A DNA stretch of 64,000 nucleotides from CAIWHR01 sp963726775 (GCA_963726775.1 CAVSDL010000001.1:1-64000); one strand, 5' to 3'. Shown: positions 19,220 to 27,811, numbered from the stretch's first letter. Numbers and translations: made by a program. Notes: a model not told the origin generated them from the letters alone.

Positions 19220-20500
19220 TCAGAAGGGGACCACGTAGTTGAGATAGGCGCGCAGCTGCGTACCGTTTTGGAGTGCCCCGTCCTGATGCGTCCACGCGTA
19301 GCGAAACGTGGCCACCAGGCCTTCGAGAAAGGTACCCTTGGCGAACGCGTAATCGACGCGGACGTCGGTCTCGTTCTGATTCCCGATGGGAGCGCCCGTC
19401 GTCGGATCGATCTGGTCGCGGCCGGTCGCGTAGATGGCGGACGCCTTGAGCCCGGGGACGCCCAGACCGGCGAAGTCCACGTTCCCGCCTATCCCCGCGG
19501 CGCGCTCGCCGGCGGTGTTGAACGAAAACACCATGATGTTGAGGTAGGACGGGTGATCGCCATAGGGACTTTGCGTGGTTGCGCCCTTGCCGGTCTGCGT
19601 GTAGTAGAGTTGAATCCCCACCGGCCCGTACGTCGCGGCCGCCTGCAAGCCCAGGCCGAACGTCGAGAACGAACCAATTTGCGCATCGCCGACCGAGCTT
19701 TGCGGGTAGTACTGGGCACCCAGGGTCAGGGAAGTCTTGTCGTCGATCGCGACCGGGTACCTGACGTCGGTGTAGAAGATGTTCACGACGTCCGTGGAAT
19801 AGGCCTCGTCGATCCGGACGTAGCCGTTCCTGGCGAAGTTCCACGTTCCGCCCGCGTAGATCACCCCTTCCTGGTTGCCGGTGCCGCCCGCGACGTTGGA
19901 CATCCAGCGGAAGCTCTCTGAATCGCGAACCTTCATCTTCGTCACGTAGCCGCCGGTGTAGGAGACCTGGTCCGCCGACCCCGTCAACGTGTAGGCCTCG
20001 AAGGTGTTGGGCACCATCCGGGTGTCCTGCGGGTTGATGAACGGCCGGTTGATGAGTTGCCGGTACGCCGTAATGGTCTGGCCGGCGATGCGCACCGCGC
20101 CGAAGGCTTCGCCCAGCACGCTGATCGGTTCCTGCCCTGGCGCAAGCAGCTTGGTGCCGCTCATGTCGGCCGGGCCGTAAAGCTTTTGCGACGTGTAGCC
20201 GACGATCCCCGCCTGAAACAGATCGCCCCACCACGGACTGCGCAGGCCTGCCCAGCCGCCTAGCGCCCAGGCGGCGCTCTGCGCCCCGGCCGTGTTGTCC
20301 TGGTCGAGGTAATAGGTTCGCAGTTGCAGCACCGGTTCGAAACCGCCGGGAAGCTTGTAGGCGTCCTTGGACGAGTCCCCGGGGTAGATGCCTTGTGCCG
20401 AAACGGGAGCCGCCATCCCGACGGAACACATCGCCAGCAACAGCAACCAGATGCCCCGCTGCGGGCATGATCCTGCGTGGCTCAGTGGTGGTCGATACAT
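19220..20500 (-). CDS. OprD-like outer-membrane porin
   Basis: A 426-residue protein with signal peptide (cleavage near VSAQ, about residue 37) and alternating beta strands ending in Phe (YLNYVVPF), a C-terminal outer-membrane signature. Strand motifs GGWAGLRSPWWGD, QTITAYRQLINRPFINPQDTRMVP and the final Y-x-x-FR-YA resemble OprD-type porins for basic amino acids and carboxylates. The ATG at 20500 has an AAGAGAGAC-type site upstream; a longer frame exists but lacks a signal. It lies 46 bases after the secreted repeat protein gene and 129 before the decarboxylase. A role in taking up the decarboxylase substrate is inferred from position. Confidence 0.78.
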   Translation of the reverse strand: MYRPPLSHAGSCPQRGIWLLLLAMCSVGMAAPVSAQGIYPGDSSKDAYKLPGGFEPVLQLRTYYLDQDNTAGAQSAAWALGGWAGLRSPWWGDLFQAGIVGYTSQKLYGPADMSGTKLLAPGQEPISVLGEAFGAVRIAGQTITAYRQLINRPFINPQDTRMVPNTFEAYTLTGSADQVSYTGGYVTKMKVRDSESFRWMSNVAGGTGNQEGVIYAGGTWNFARNGYVRIDEAYSTDVVNIFYTDVRYPVAIDDKTSLTLGAQYYPQSSVGDAQIGSFSTFGLGLQAAATYGPVGIQLYYTQTGKGATTQSPYGDHPSYLNIMVFSFNTAGERAAGIGGNVDFAGLGVPGLKASAIYATGRDQIDPTTGAPIGNQNETDVRVDYAFAKGTFLEGLVATFRYAWTHQDGALQNGTQLRAYLNYVVPF

Positions 20501-20546
20501 CCGATACGTCTCTCTTGCAGAACGTGTCCGTGGATCGCGACATTGC

Positions 20547-21182
20547 TCACTTCTGCTGTCCCACCGCCGGCTTCGGCGCCGGCTCAACGCTAAGCGCCAG
20601 CGCTTCAGTATAAGTGACCTCGACCTGGTCGCCCTTCTTGACGACCTTGAACTGGTCGGGGTTCCGCACGGCGAGCGTCACTTCGTTACCCCTCGGTCCC
20701 TTGAGCGTGATCGTGCTCTTTTGGGGATCGACAGCGATGACGTCGGCGATGGCGGTAACCTGCCGCGCGCCGGCGACGGCCGGCCGCTCTCCGGGCTTCG
20801 CCTTCGCGGCGTCCTCGCGCACAGCCAGGTCGCCCGCACCTGTCCGGGTCTTCCTCAGTTCGAGCGTGAGTGCCTCGGCGTAGCGCGCGACGACGAAGTC
20901 GCCGAGCTTGATCTGCTCGAAGTTCTTGACCGCGTCGCCCGCGACAATGTCGACGACGTTGCCTTTCGGCCCCTTCAGCGTCACCGTGCGCGTCGTCTTG
21001 TCGATGCCGACGACCAGGGCGGAGATCTCCGCCGTCCGGACGACCGTCGCCTTGCCCGGTTCGCTTGCGAGGACGGCACCCCCTGTCGCGCCGGGTTGCT
21101 GCCCGAGCGCGGTCGCGGCAAAGGCTGCTGTGATCAGCACAAGTGCGACCCTCCACTTCGTCTGCTTCACCGAAAATTGCAT
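20547..21182 (-). CDS. secreted two-repeat protein, paralogue of 7435-8022
   Basis: A 211-residue protein with signal peptide (about residues 1-28, ending ALGQ). Two homologous halves carry VTLKGPKGN and ITLKGPRGN, each followed by a strand, a KNF/QFK turn and GDFV or GDQV, then YxEALTLEL or YTEALALSV. The protein at 7435 has the same order and motifs. It is the first gene of the porin-decarboxylase-AspT run and faces the AraC regulator. A periplasmic location is predicted; function is unknown. The start at 21182 gives the best signal peptide, although the GAGAG upstream is rather far (12 bases). Confidence 0.68.
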   Translation of the reverse strand: MQFSVKQTKWRVALVLITAAFAATALGQQPGATGGAVLASEPGKATVVRTAEISALVVGIDKTTRTVTLKGPKGNVVDIVAGDAVKNFEQIKLGDFVVARYAEALTLELRKTRTGAGDLAVREDAAKAKPGERPAVAGARQVTAIADVIAVDPQKSTITLKGPRGNEVTLAVRNPDQFKVVKKGDQVEVTYTEALALSVEPAPKPAVGQQK

Positions 21183-21373
21183 CAGAAATATGCTCTCGTG
21201 GGAAAACCATCCAGTCAAGGCCAAGCGGCCGTCGACCGTCACGGGCCGCCCGCATCAACCGTGGCTTGCGATAGTTGCCCACAATGGCTACGGTGCGCTG
21301 TACATTTCGAGACAATTACTACACTTTTTTGGACAACCTCCGCCACGACCGGTACGCTTTTTGTGTGAGATCA
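21183..21373. promoter_or_regulatory. divergent promoter region between AraC gene and the decarboxylase run
   Basis: The 191 bases hold the control region for both directions. On the plus strand TTGGAC (about 21328-21333) and TACGCT about 18 bases later form a possible weak promoter for the AraC gene. Direct binding sites for the regulator were not recognised. Confidence 0.4.
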
Positions 21374-22432
21374 ATGAAACCACATCTGGGCGGTACGAGA
21401 CAGCGAACGGCGAGGCGCCGACCCGAAGAAGCGACGCTGCGCATCGGCGCCACGATGGCCCTTCCGGCGGTCCTCCGGAGCCTGGGTGCGATTCCGGCTG
21501 AGATATTGAAAGAGGCGGGGTTCGACCTCAAGCTCTTCGACGACCCCGAAAATCAGATTTCCTACGCAGCACGAGGCCGCCTTGTGAGTCACTGCGTGGC
21601 CAGGACCGGTTGCCAGCATTTCGGGCTACTGGTCGGTCAGCAGGGTGGCCTGCACTCCCTGGGGCTCATGGGCTTGCTGGTCAAGTACTCGCCGGATGTC
21701 GGAACGGCGCTGCGCAGCCTCGTGCGCTATTTGCATCTTCACGTCCGCGGCGCAAGAACGACCCTCGCAGCGGGCGGCAACTCGGCGATGCTGAGCTACG
21801 AAATCCATCAACCGGGGGTCGAGGCCACCGATCAGGTCGGGGACGGCGCAGTCGCGCTGATGTTCAACGTCATGCGTGCCCTGTGCGGCCCTGATTGGAA
21901 ACCCGTCGAGGCCCGGTTTGCGCACCGCAAGCCCGCGGATGTCGCGCCGTTCCGCCAATTCTTCCGGGCGCCCCTGCGCTTTGACGCCGGGGAGAACGCA
22001 CTGGTCTTCTCTGCCGACTGGCTGAATCGTCATTTGTCCGATACCGATCCCCAACTGCACCGCCTGCTGCAGAAGCAGATCGACGCGCTCGAGTTGCGTC
22101 ACGACGACAACTTCCCCGAGCAGGTGCGAAGTGTGCTGCGCACGGCGCTCGTCACAGGTCACGCCAAGGCCGACCAGGTCGCAGCGCTCTTCTCGATGCA
22201 CAGTCGCACGCTGAGCCGCCGACTGGCTGACTTCGGCACCCGCTTCCAGGGACTCGCGGACGAGGGCCGCTTCGAGATCGCCCGGCAGATGCTCGACAAC
22301 TCGGCGATGGAGTTGAGCCAGATCGCTGCGTTGCTCGACTATGCCAACGCGAGCGCCTTCACGCGGGCATTCCGGCGTTGGAGCGGCACTACGCCGGCCC
22401 GATGGCGAGCAACGCGGGATCGCGCCGCGTAG
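21374..22432 (+). CDS. AraC-family regulator, OruR-like
   Basis: A 352-residue DNA-binding regulator. The N-terminal part matches the arabinose-binding-type domain of the OruR/ArgR-like AraC subgroup (LLVGQQGGLHSLGLMGLLVKYSPDVGTALRSL is the characteristic stretch, quoted in part: GLLVKYSPDVGTALRSL). The C-terminal 95 residues hold two helix-turn-helix motifs: DQVAALFSMHSRTLSRRL and SQIAALLDYANASAFTRAFRRWSG. The ATG at 21374 removes an unrelated N-terminal extension. It is transcribed divergently from the secreted protein/porin/decarboxylase/AspT run, and OruR of Pseudomonas regulates ornithine use, so control of that run by a basic amino acid or polyamine is a reasonable inference. Confidence 0.88.
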   Translation: MKPHLGGTRQRTARRRPEEATLRIGATMALPAVLRSLGAIPAEILKEAGFDLKLFDDPENQISYAARGRLVSHCVARTGCQHFGLLVGQQGGLHSLGLMGLLVKYSPDVGTALRSLVRYLHLHVRGARTTLAAGGNSAMLSYEIHQPGVEATDQVGDGAVALMFNVMRALCGPDWKPVEARFAHRKPADVAPFRQFFRAPLRFDAGENALVFSADWLNRHLSDTDPQLHRLLQKQIDALELRHDDNFPEQVRSVLRTALVTGHAKADQVAALFSMHSRTLSRRLADFGTRFQGLADEGRFEIARQMLDNSAMELSQIAALLDYANASAFTRAFRRWSGTTPARWRATRDRAA

Positions 22433-22504
22433 GATTCGCGTGGCGCCGGCGCGCAATGGTTCAGGGCCAGGCGCGCCGCGCGCCGTATCGCCGAGCAGCC
22501 GATC

Positions 22505-23155
22505 TCAGAACATCGCGCCGATCGAACCGACGAAAATCTGGGCGCTCGACCCCGGATTGAACCAGAAGCCGCCAATCGTGACGCGGCCCCAGGTCACCTG
22601 CGCGAACGGGCCGTGCTGGATGTCGCGCTCGCCCCCGTAGGCCCGGGTGCGCTGGCCGGCGATCCCGACGCGTAGCCAGTCAACCGGACGAAACCCCAAC
22701 TCGCTCCAGGCGCACAGATAGCTGTCGGTCCGCTCGTTGCTGTCGCGCACGTATTCGGCTTCGACGTAGAAGTCGAGCCGCCGCCAGGCCACGCTCGCCT
22801 CCAGCCCGGGCACGAAAGCCTGCGCCGTGCCCCAGGCGCCGCCGAGCAGAGGCGTCAACTCCCACGTGACCGTTTCTCCGCCAGAGAAGGTCCAGCCGAC
22901 GAAGGCCGAACGTGTGCCGACCGACTCGTAGTTGTACCTAGCCTCGAGGTGCAGTGGGCCGCGATCCGCGACCGCGATCGCCGACGTGTAGTTCCCGCCT
23001 TCGCGAACGAGTGTGGGGTACGCGGTGATCGCGAACTCCCACGACGGTTTCTCGGGCTGGGACGCGCGGCGCCCGCTGCGGTCTTCCTCACCGGCGAGTG
23101 CCGTCGTGGCCACGACGGCCGCGAACGTGACGAAGCCCCATCGCTCGGCCTTCAT
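22505..23155 (-). CDS. small outer-membrane-type protein, copy 1
   Basis: A 216-residue protein with signal peptide (cleavage near ALAG, residue 22) and a series of amphipathic strands ending in aromatic Phe (SIGAMF). Motifs: FAITAYPTLVREGGNYTSAI, LEARYNYESVG, ELTPLLGGAWG, DFYVEAEYVRD and LGFRPVDWLRVGIAGQRTR. It looks like a small beta-barrel (8-10 strands). The ATG overlaps the restored stop of the VIT-like gene (ATGA). A copy of equal length, about three quarters identical by eye, lies at 30889-31539 in opposite orientation. I do not know a characterised family. Confidence 0.72.
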   Translation of the reverse strand: MKAERWGFVTFAAVVATTALAGEEDRSGRRASQPEKPSWEFAITAYPTLVREGGNYTSAIAVADRGPLHLEARYNYESVGTRSAFVGWTFSGGETVTWELTPLLGGAWGTAQAFVPGLEASVAWRRLDFYVEAEYVRDSNERTDSYLCAWSELGFRPVDWLRVGIAGQRTRAYGGERDIQHGPFAQVTWGRVTIGGFWFNPGSSAQIFVGSIGAMF

Positions 23156-23810
23156 CCACCGAGCGCGATGATCGCGATCACAAGTCCGGTGCCCAGTCCC
23201 GCCATCATAACCCGACCTTCCAGCTGCCGTAACCCGCGTAACGGCCGAGAGCGAGTCCCCCGAAAAACAGCATGGCGAGCGCAATGACGCGGGATACGGT
23301 CTTCGCCATTCCGACATCGTTGATCAACACGAAGGGCAGCACGACGGGAAAGGTCGACGCGACGACGATCAGGAATATCGCCAGCGCAGCGAGCAGGTCG
23401 TCCCGATTCAGCTGTGGTCGCGCTGGCAGGGAGGTCAGCGCGACGATTCGCCCGCGAATCGCCTCGATCTCCGCCGACGAGACGAGACCCGCCGCGTCCC
23501 GCGACAGCGAGCGCTCGATGAGCCGGCACCCGGTTTCCGCGTCCGGGGCGGCCCGTACGGAGCGGACGAGCGTGAGCGACCGGCCGCGATCCGTGACCGT
23601 GCGAACCAGATACATGACGGCGTCGACGAGGCCCCAGGCGAGGTTGCAGCCCAGGGCAGCGATGAACATCGCCCGGACTTGCTCGCGCCCGCCCTCCGCG
23701 ACCGACACGGCACCCACGAAGGTGAGCGCCATGAACAGGCCGAAGAGCAGTTCCGATACCCGATCCACAAGACTGAGCACCGGTTCACGAACGGTCGTCG
23801 CCGCGAAGTG
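22505..23810 (-). repeat. left copy of an inverted duplicated gene pair
   Basis: The VIT-like gene (from the block REPVLSLVDRVSELL onward) plus the outer-membrane-type gene, about 1.3 kb, recur at 30240-31539 on the other strand. Homology begins at the same residue in both VIT-like proteins, and both pairs share the ATGA coupling. Proteins diverge by roughly a quarter, so the duplication is not recent. Confidence 0.8.
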
Positions 23811-24053
23811 GCCGAGCGCGGCAGCGACACCGCAGGCGAGCATTACCCGCAGCCACATGCCGGCAACACGGCGCCAATTCCAGCCGCTCTCCGCGAGGCC
23901 GGCGGAGGGAGCCAGTGCTTGGGGAATATTCGAGACGAAGACCGCCGCGAGAAACGCGAGGCTTATCTCGGTCCCCCTCGCCATCTGCACGCCGAAGGGT
24001 GACGCGGTCGCCCGAACCCGTGTTAGCCTGATCCGCTTGACGATTGATCCCAT
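23152..24053 (-). CDS. VIT1/CCC1-like membrane protein with a ZIP-like N-terminal fragment (one apparent frameshift)
   Basis: From about residue 85 onward the protein matches the VIT-like protein at 30221: VDRVSELLFGLFMALTFVGAVSV, LGCNLAWGLVDAVMYLVRTVTDRGR, then two C-terminal hydrophobic segments with STFPVVLPFV and FFGGLALGRYAGY. The first 80 residues are different and contain LAAVFVSNIPQALAPSAGL, resembling the metal-binding helix of ZIP transporters, so this appears to be an in-frame remnant fusion. The raw frame stops at 23205; adding one base there (TTATGATGG versus TTATGGATGG) restores the ending AGLGTGLVIAIIALGG and an ATGA overlap with the next gene. Iron/manganese transport is a family-level guess. 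No ribosome binding site stands before 24053, so the start is uncertain. Confidence 0.7.
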
Positions 24054-24083
24054 TGAAATTTCCGGCCGTCACAAGGGAAGACT

Positions 24084-24854
24084 ATGGACGAGTCCATTAC
24101 GAGCGTATGGGCAGTCTCGCTGGTGCTGGCCTGCGTCCTTGGCGGCGCGGCTCTGGGCATGGTCCTGCGCGAGTCCCTGCCCAAGGACCGGTTGAGTGAC
24201 GAATCAAAGGACTTGATCAAACTGGGAACGGCGTTAGTTTCGACGTTGACAGCCCTCGTACTGGGCTTGCTGATCACGTCGGCCAAGGGTTCGGCCGACG
24301 TTACGGCGGACGAGGTCAAGCAGATCGCGGCGAAAATAATCCAGCTCGACCGCAACCTGCGACACTATGGGCCGGAGGCAAACGAAGTGCGCGATCTATT
24401 GCGCCGCATGGTCACGGCCCAGACCGACCTGCTGTGGACCGGGGACGTCAGGTCGGTCCCGGCCGCCCTGGGACGAGGTGGCGCGGGCATCGAGGAAATC
24501 CAGGAGAAATTGAGAGCGCTTGCGCCTCACAACGACGCGCAGCGATGGCTGCAGACACGCGCCTTGCAAATCACGGCAGAAGAGGAGCAGTTGCGCTGGC
24601 TCGCTGTCGAGCGAAGCGGGAGGTCCATTCCGATTGCGTTCCTGGTCATGCTGGTGCTTTGGCTCGCCGTGATCTTCACGTGCTTCGGTCTGCTGGCACC
24701 GCGCCATGGCATCATCTACGCGGTCATCGTTGCCTGCGCGCTGTCGGTATCGGGCGCGATTTTCCTGATCCTGGAGCTGAATCAGCCCTTTGCCGGGCTG
24801 CTCAAGATCTCCGACGCACCAATGCGCCACGCGATCACCGAGATGAACGAATGA
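24084..24854 (+). CDS. bestrophin-like (DUF4239) membrane protein
   Basis: A 256-residue inner-membrane protein with four hydrophobic segments: about 7-27, 45-66, 183-206 and 213-233. The intervening domain (about 70-180) is charged and helical, with KQIAAKIIQLDRNLRHYGPE, a stretch diagnostic of the DUF4239/bestrophin-like group. AAGGGAAGACT stands before the ATG. It is divergent from the VIT-like gene with only 30 bases between. Channel activity is suggested by the family name but has not been shown for bacterial DUF4239 proteins to my knowledge. Confidence 0.8.
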   Translation: MDESITSVWAVSLVLACVLGGAALGMVLRESLPKDRLSDESKDLIKLGTALVSTLTALVLGLLITSAKGSADVTADEVKQIAAKIIQLDRNLRHYGPEANEVRDLLRRMVTAQTDLLWTGDVRSVPAALGRGGAGIEEIQEKLRALAPHNDAQRWLQTRALQITAEEEQLRWLAVERSGRSIPIAFLVMLVLWLAVIFTCFGLLAPRHGIIYAVIVACALSVSGAIFLILELNQPFAGLLKISDAPMRHAITEMNE

Positions 24855-25006
24855 ACGCCGCGAATGAAGACGTTCGACGTCCGCTTCCCACCTTCGAACG
24901 TCGGGTTTCGGAAATCGCCATTGACCTCCAGCCAATGAAGCAATGCACTCCCGAGGGGCAATGGCGCACCGTTGACCTAGCGCAATTGCGGCCCGCCGTG
25001 CCATAG
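24851..25006 (+). CDS. possible small coupled ORF, 51 residues
   Basis: An ATG overlapping the stop of the DUF4239 gene by four bases opens a 51-codon frame with a mixed composition (FERRVSEIAIDLQPMKQC). No homology is recognised and codon use does not stand out. It may simply be chance, but the overlap geometry is the same as in the coupled genes nearby. Confidence 0.2.
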   Translation: MNAANEDVRRPLPTFERRVSEIAIDLQPMKQCTPEGQWRTVDLAQLRPAVP

Positions 25007-25052
25007 GTAGATTACTCGATTTCGATCCTTGGGATTCTTCGCCGAAGGAATC

Positions 25053-26558
25053 ATGAATCCGTGCCGTTGCCCATCGCTGGTCGTTGTCGCCGCGCTGATA
25101 ATGCTCGGCGGGTGCGCAACGCGCCCGATCAACCCCCCGATCGAGCAGGTCGACCTGAGCAAGGGCTATCGCTTTGACACCCGCTGGGCGCACCGCAGTA
25201 ACTATGACGCCGAAAATCTCGTTGTCCTCGCGTTCTCGGGCGGGGGCACCCGAGCGGCCGCATTCTCTTACGGAGTCCTTGAAGCGCTGCGAGGGATGGA
25301 TGTCATCGGACCCAAGGGCAGGAAGATCCGCTTGCTCGACGAAGTGGACCTCGCCACTGGCGTGTCGGGCGGCAGCTTCACGGCGCTGGCCTATGGCTTG
25401 TACGGGGACAAACTGTTCGACCTCTACGAGAGCAGCTTTCTGAAGCGTGACGTGCAGGGCGAGCTGATCGCGCGCGCCCTGAATCCCGGCAACTGGGGCG
25501 CCCTGTCGTCCGAAAATTGGGGCCGCTCCGAACTGGCAGCGCAGTTCTACGACGAAATTCTATTCCACGGCGCGACCTTCGCCGACCTTGATCGCGGCGG
25601 AGGCCCCCTGATTCTCGCGAGTGCCACCGACATCTCGACCGGCGCCCGGCTGGCGTTCATGCAATACGACTTCGACTTCCTCTGCTCGGACCTGAACGCG
25701 GTACCGCTCTCCCGCGCGGCAGCTGCATCGTCGGCCGTGCCGTTCGTACTCTCGTCGGTGACGCTCACCAACTATGGCGGCAGCTGCAAGTTCGATGTAC
25801 CGAAGTGGATCGAGGCATTTGGCGACCCCGAGACTGCGCCGCGGGCGGCCGCCCGTGCCCTCAGGACACGCCAGGACCTGCGGACGTATCAGGATGGCGT
25901 CCACCGGCCTTACATCCATCTCGTCGATGGCGGCCTGGCCGACAACCTTGGCATGCGCTCCGTGCTCGAAGTATTGCAGGCCGTCGAGGCTCTAAGTATC
26001 CTGGGTCAGCCGACACCGCTCGATCATGTTCGCAGGATCATTGTGTTTGTCGTCAACTCGCGCTCCTCGCCGAAGACCCACTGGGACGAGGTCGAGCAAG
26101 CGCCCGGCAACGTGGAGCTCTTGATCAAGGCGACCGGCGTGCCGATCGACCACTATTCCTACGAGGCCGTTGAGCAGTTGAAAGATACGGCGGCCCGATG
26201 GCAGACGATGCGACGGATTCGGGATTCGGCGAACTTACCCGGAAATCACGATCCCGAACTCGCGGAGCTCGCAAAGGCGCCGGACATCGAACTTCATGTC
26301 GTCGACGTTTCCTTCGCCGCCCTCAAGGACAAGGCTGAAGTCGAATACTTGAACAACTTGCCGACATCGTTCGTTCTGCCTCCCGAGGCGGTCGATCGCC
26401 TCCGCGCCGCGGCGAAGACGATTATCCTTTCATCGCCAGAGCTCCGCCGGCTGCTGAAGGAAGCCGGGGCGAGGATCGTTACCGAGCCATCGGCGTTCGA
26501 ACAAGCGGGTTCGCCGGCCCAGCTCGCGAATCCCGTGGCGGCGCCGGCCGTGAAGTGA
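25053..26558 (+). CDS. patatin-like phospholipase lipoprotein
   Basis: A 501-residue lipoprotein: signal and lipobox LGGC with Cys21. The patatin catalytic elements are complete: oxyanion loop FSGGGTRAAA (residues 61-70), nucleophile elbow G103-V-S105-G-G107, and the DGG motif with Asp292 (VDGGLADNLG). A membrane-anchored serine acyl hydrolase acting on phospholipid or lipid-like substrates at the cell envelope is therefore likely. The ATG at 25053 follows AAGGA by 4-5 bases and gives a proper lipoprotein signal. Unlike RssA/YjjU-type cytoplasmic patatins it is larger and exported. It follows the DUF4239 gene by about 200 bases. Confidence 0.9.
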   Translation: MNPCRCPSLVVVAALIMLGGCATRPINPPIEQVDLSKGYRFDTRWAHRSNYDAENLVVLAFSGGGTRAAAFSYGVLEALRGMDVIGPKGRKIRLLDEVDLATGVSGGSFTALAYGLYGDKLFDLYESSFLKRDVQGELIARALNPGNWGALSSENWGRSELAAQFYDEILFHGATFADLDRGGGPLILASATDISTGARLAFMQYDFDFLCSDLNAVPLSRAAAASSAVPFVLSSVTLTNYGGSCKFDVPKWIEAFGDPETAPRAAARALRTRQDLRTYQDGVHRPYIHLVDGGLADNLGMRSVLEVLQAVEALSILGQPTPLDHVRRIIVFVVNSRSSPKTHWDEVEQAPGNVELLIKATGVPIDHYSYEAVEQLKDTAARWQTMRRIRDSANLPGNHDPELAELAKAPDIELHVVDVSFAALKDKAEVEYLNNLPTSFVLPPEAVDRLRAAAKTIILSSPELRRLLKEAGARIVTEPSAFEQAGSPAQLANPVAAPAVK

Positions 26559-26600
26559 CGGGCGTCCAATATTCCTGACTGTGCAGAAGGAGCGAGTCGA

Positions 26601-27065
26601 ATGAAACCGCAGATGCTATGCATGCTTGCACTGAGCGTGACACTGATCTCCCAGGCGGCCGCGCAGCAATACGTCTATCCCGCCAAGGGGCAGTCCCCGC
26701 AACAGCAGAAGAGTGACGAGTCGGCCTGCTACAAGTGGGCGGTCCAGCAAACGGGATTCGATCCCGCGAAGGCGCCACCGCCGCAAGCGGCACCGAAGCC
26801 ACCAACGACCGCCACCGGCACGACTCCTGGCGCCGGCGTTCGGGGCGCAGCGCGCGGCGCGGTGGTGGGCGAGGTCGTCGGAGGGGACGCGGGAGCGGGT
26901 GCCGCGGCAGGTGCGGCCGTTGCGCGCAGCCAGAGCCGCAAGCAAAACGCCGCCGCCGCTCAGCAGAGTCAACAGCAAGCGCAGTCCGCCACGCAACAGC
27001 AGCAGGCAGCGTTTGGCAAGGCGCGCGCCGCATGCCTCGAAGGCCGCGGTTACACGGTCAAGTGA
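26601..27065 (+). CDS. secreted glycine-zipper protein
   Basis: A 154-residue protein with signal peptide (ending AAAQ near residue 21), a Gln/Lys segment with DESACYKWAVQQTGFDP, a Pro/Ala linker, and a central Gly/Ala-rich zipper (GVRGAARGAVVGEVVGGDAG...), then a Gln-rich tail and a C-terminal ARAACLEGRGYTVK. The two Cys flank the zipper and could form a disulfide. This is the layout of YMGG/Gly-zipper envelope proteins. AAGGAG precedes the ATG by about 9 bases. Its stop is within 20 bases of the start of the following efflux gene. Confidence 0.75.
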   Translation: MKPQMLCMLALSVTLISQAAAQQYVYPAKGQSPQQQKSDESACYKWAVQQTGFDPAKAPPPQAAPKPPTTATGTTPGAGVRGAARGAVVGEVVGGDAGAGAAAGAAVARSQSRKQNAAAAQQSQQQAQSATQQQQAAFGKARAACLEGRGYTVK

Positions 27066-27068
27066 AAC

Positions 27069-27073
27069 GGAGG
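27069..27073 (+). promoter_or_regulatory. ribosome binding site before the second NodT-type gene
   Basis: GGAGG lies 8 bases before an ATG at 27082. That ATG is in a different frame from the protein body, unless one extra base near 27108 is removed, in which case the sequence reads RMRRLRRVAWVGLTLALAGC. The site therefore supports both the start and the frameshift. Confidence 0.6.
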
Positions 27074-27081
27074 CGACCGGA

Positions 27082-27811
27082 ATGCGAGGGACGCGGTGGC
27101 ATCAGCGGATGCCGCCGCCTTCGCCGGGTGGCGTGGGTCGGCTTGACGCTGGCACTTGCCGGCTGCACGACGGTGGGTCCCGACTTCGTGCCGCCCAAGG
27201 CACCGGTACCGGCGCAATGGCAGGAGGCCGACAGCGCAGCCGTCACGCAACAGCCTGCCGAGCAGATCCATTGGTGGGAAGTCTTCCACGATCCGGTGCT
27301 CGGCAAGCTGATCGAGATCGCCTACCGGAACAACTACAACCTGAAGATCGCGGGCCTGCGGGTACTGCAGGCGCGGGCCCAGCTGGGGATCGCCGTGGGC
27401 TACCTCTACCCGCAGGTCCAGCAGGCGAACGGCAGCGTGAACTATACGTCGGCCAGCAAGAATGCCGCCAACACGAAGGCCGGGGACCTGGAATTCTGGG
27501 AATACAACGCCGGCGTCAGCGTCGGCTGGGAGCTCGATTTCTGGGGCAAATTCCGGCGCTCGATCGAGGCGGCCGACGCCAACCTGCTAGCCTCCGTCGC
27601 CGGCTACGACAACGCGCTGGTGCTTCTCGTCGCGCAGGTCGCGGACACCTACGTCGCCATCCGCAGCGCCGAGGCGCAATTGCAAGTCGCGCGCGCGAAT
27701 ATCTCCCTCCAGCAGCGCAGCGTCCAGATCACGGAGGCCCGGTTCCGCGGCGGCGATGTCGGCGAGCTCGACGTGCTTCAGGCGCGTACTCAGCTGCTAG
27801 GAATATCCTGA
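27082..27811 (+). pseudogene. NodT-family outer-membrane lipoprotein, N-terminal part (internally deleted)
   Basis: The protein begins with a lipobox (LAGC-TTVGPDFVPP), then HWWEVFHDPVLGKLIE and VGWELDFWGKFRRSIEAAD, all standard for NodT outer-membrane factors. It proceeds normally to the block GELDVLQARTQLL and then breaks: the next bases already encode NILNYGRIRNN, which in intact relatives lies about 130 residues later, and the frame changes, stopping at 27811. So about 390 bases are missing at 27800. There is also an apparent extra base near 27108. The product as encoded could not form a barrel. Confidence 0.8.
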
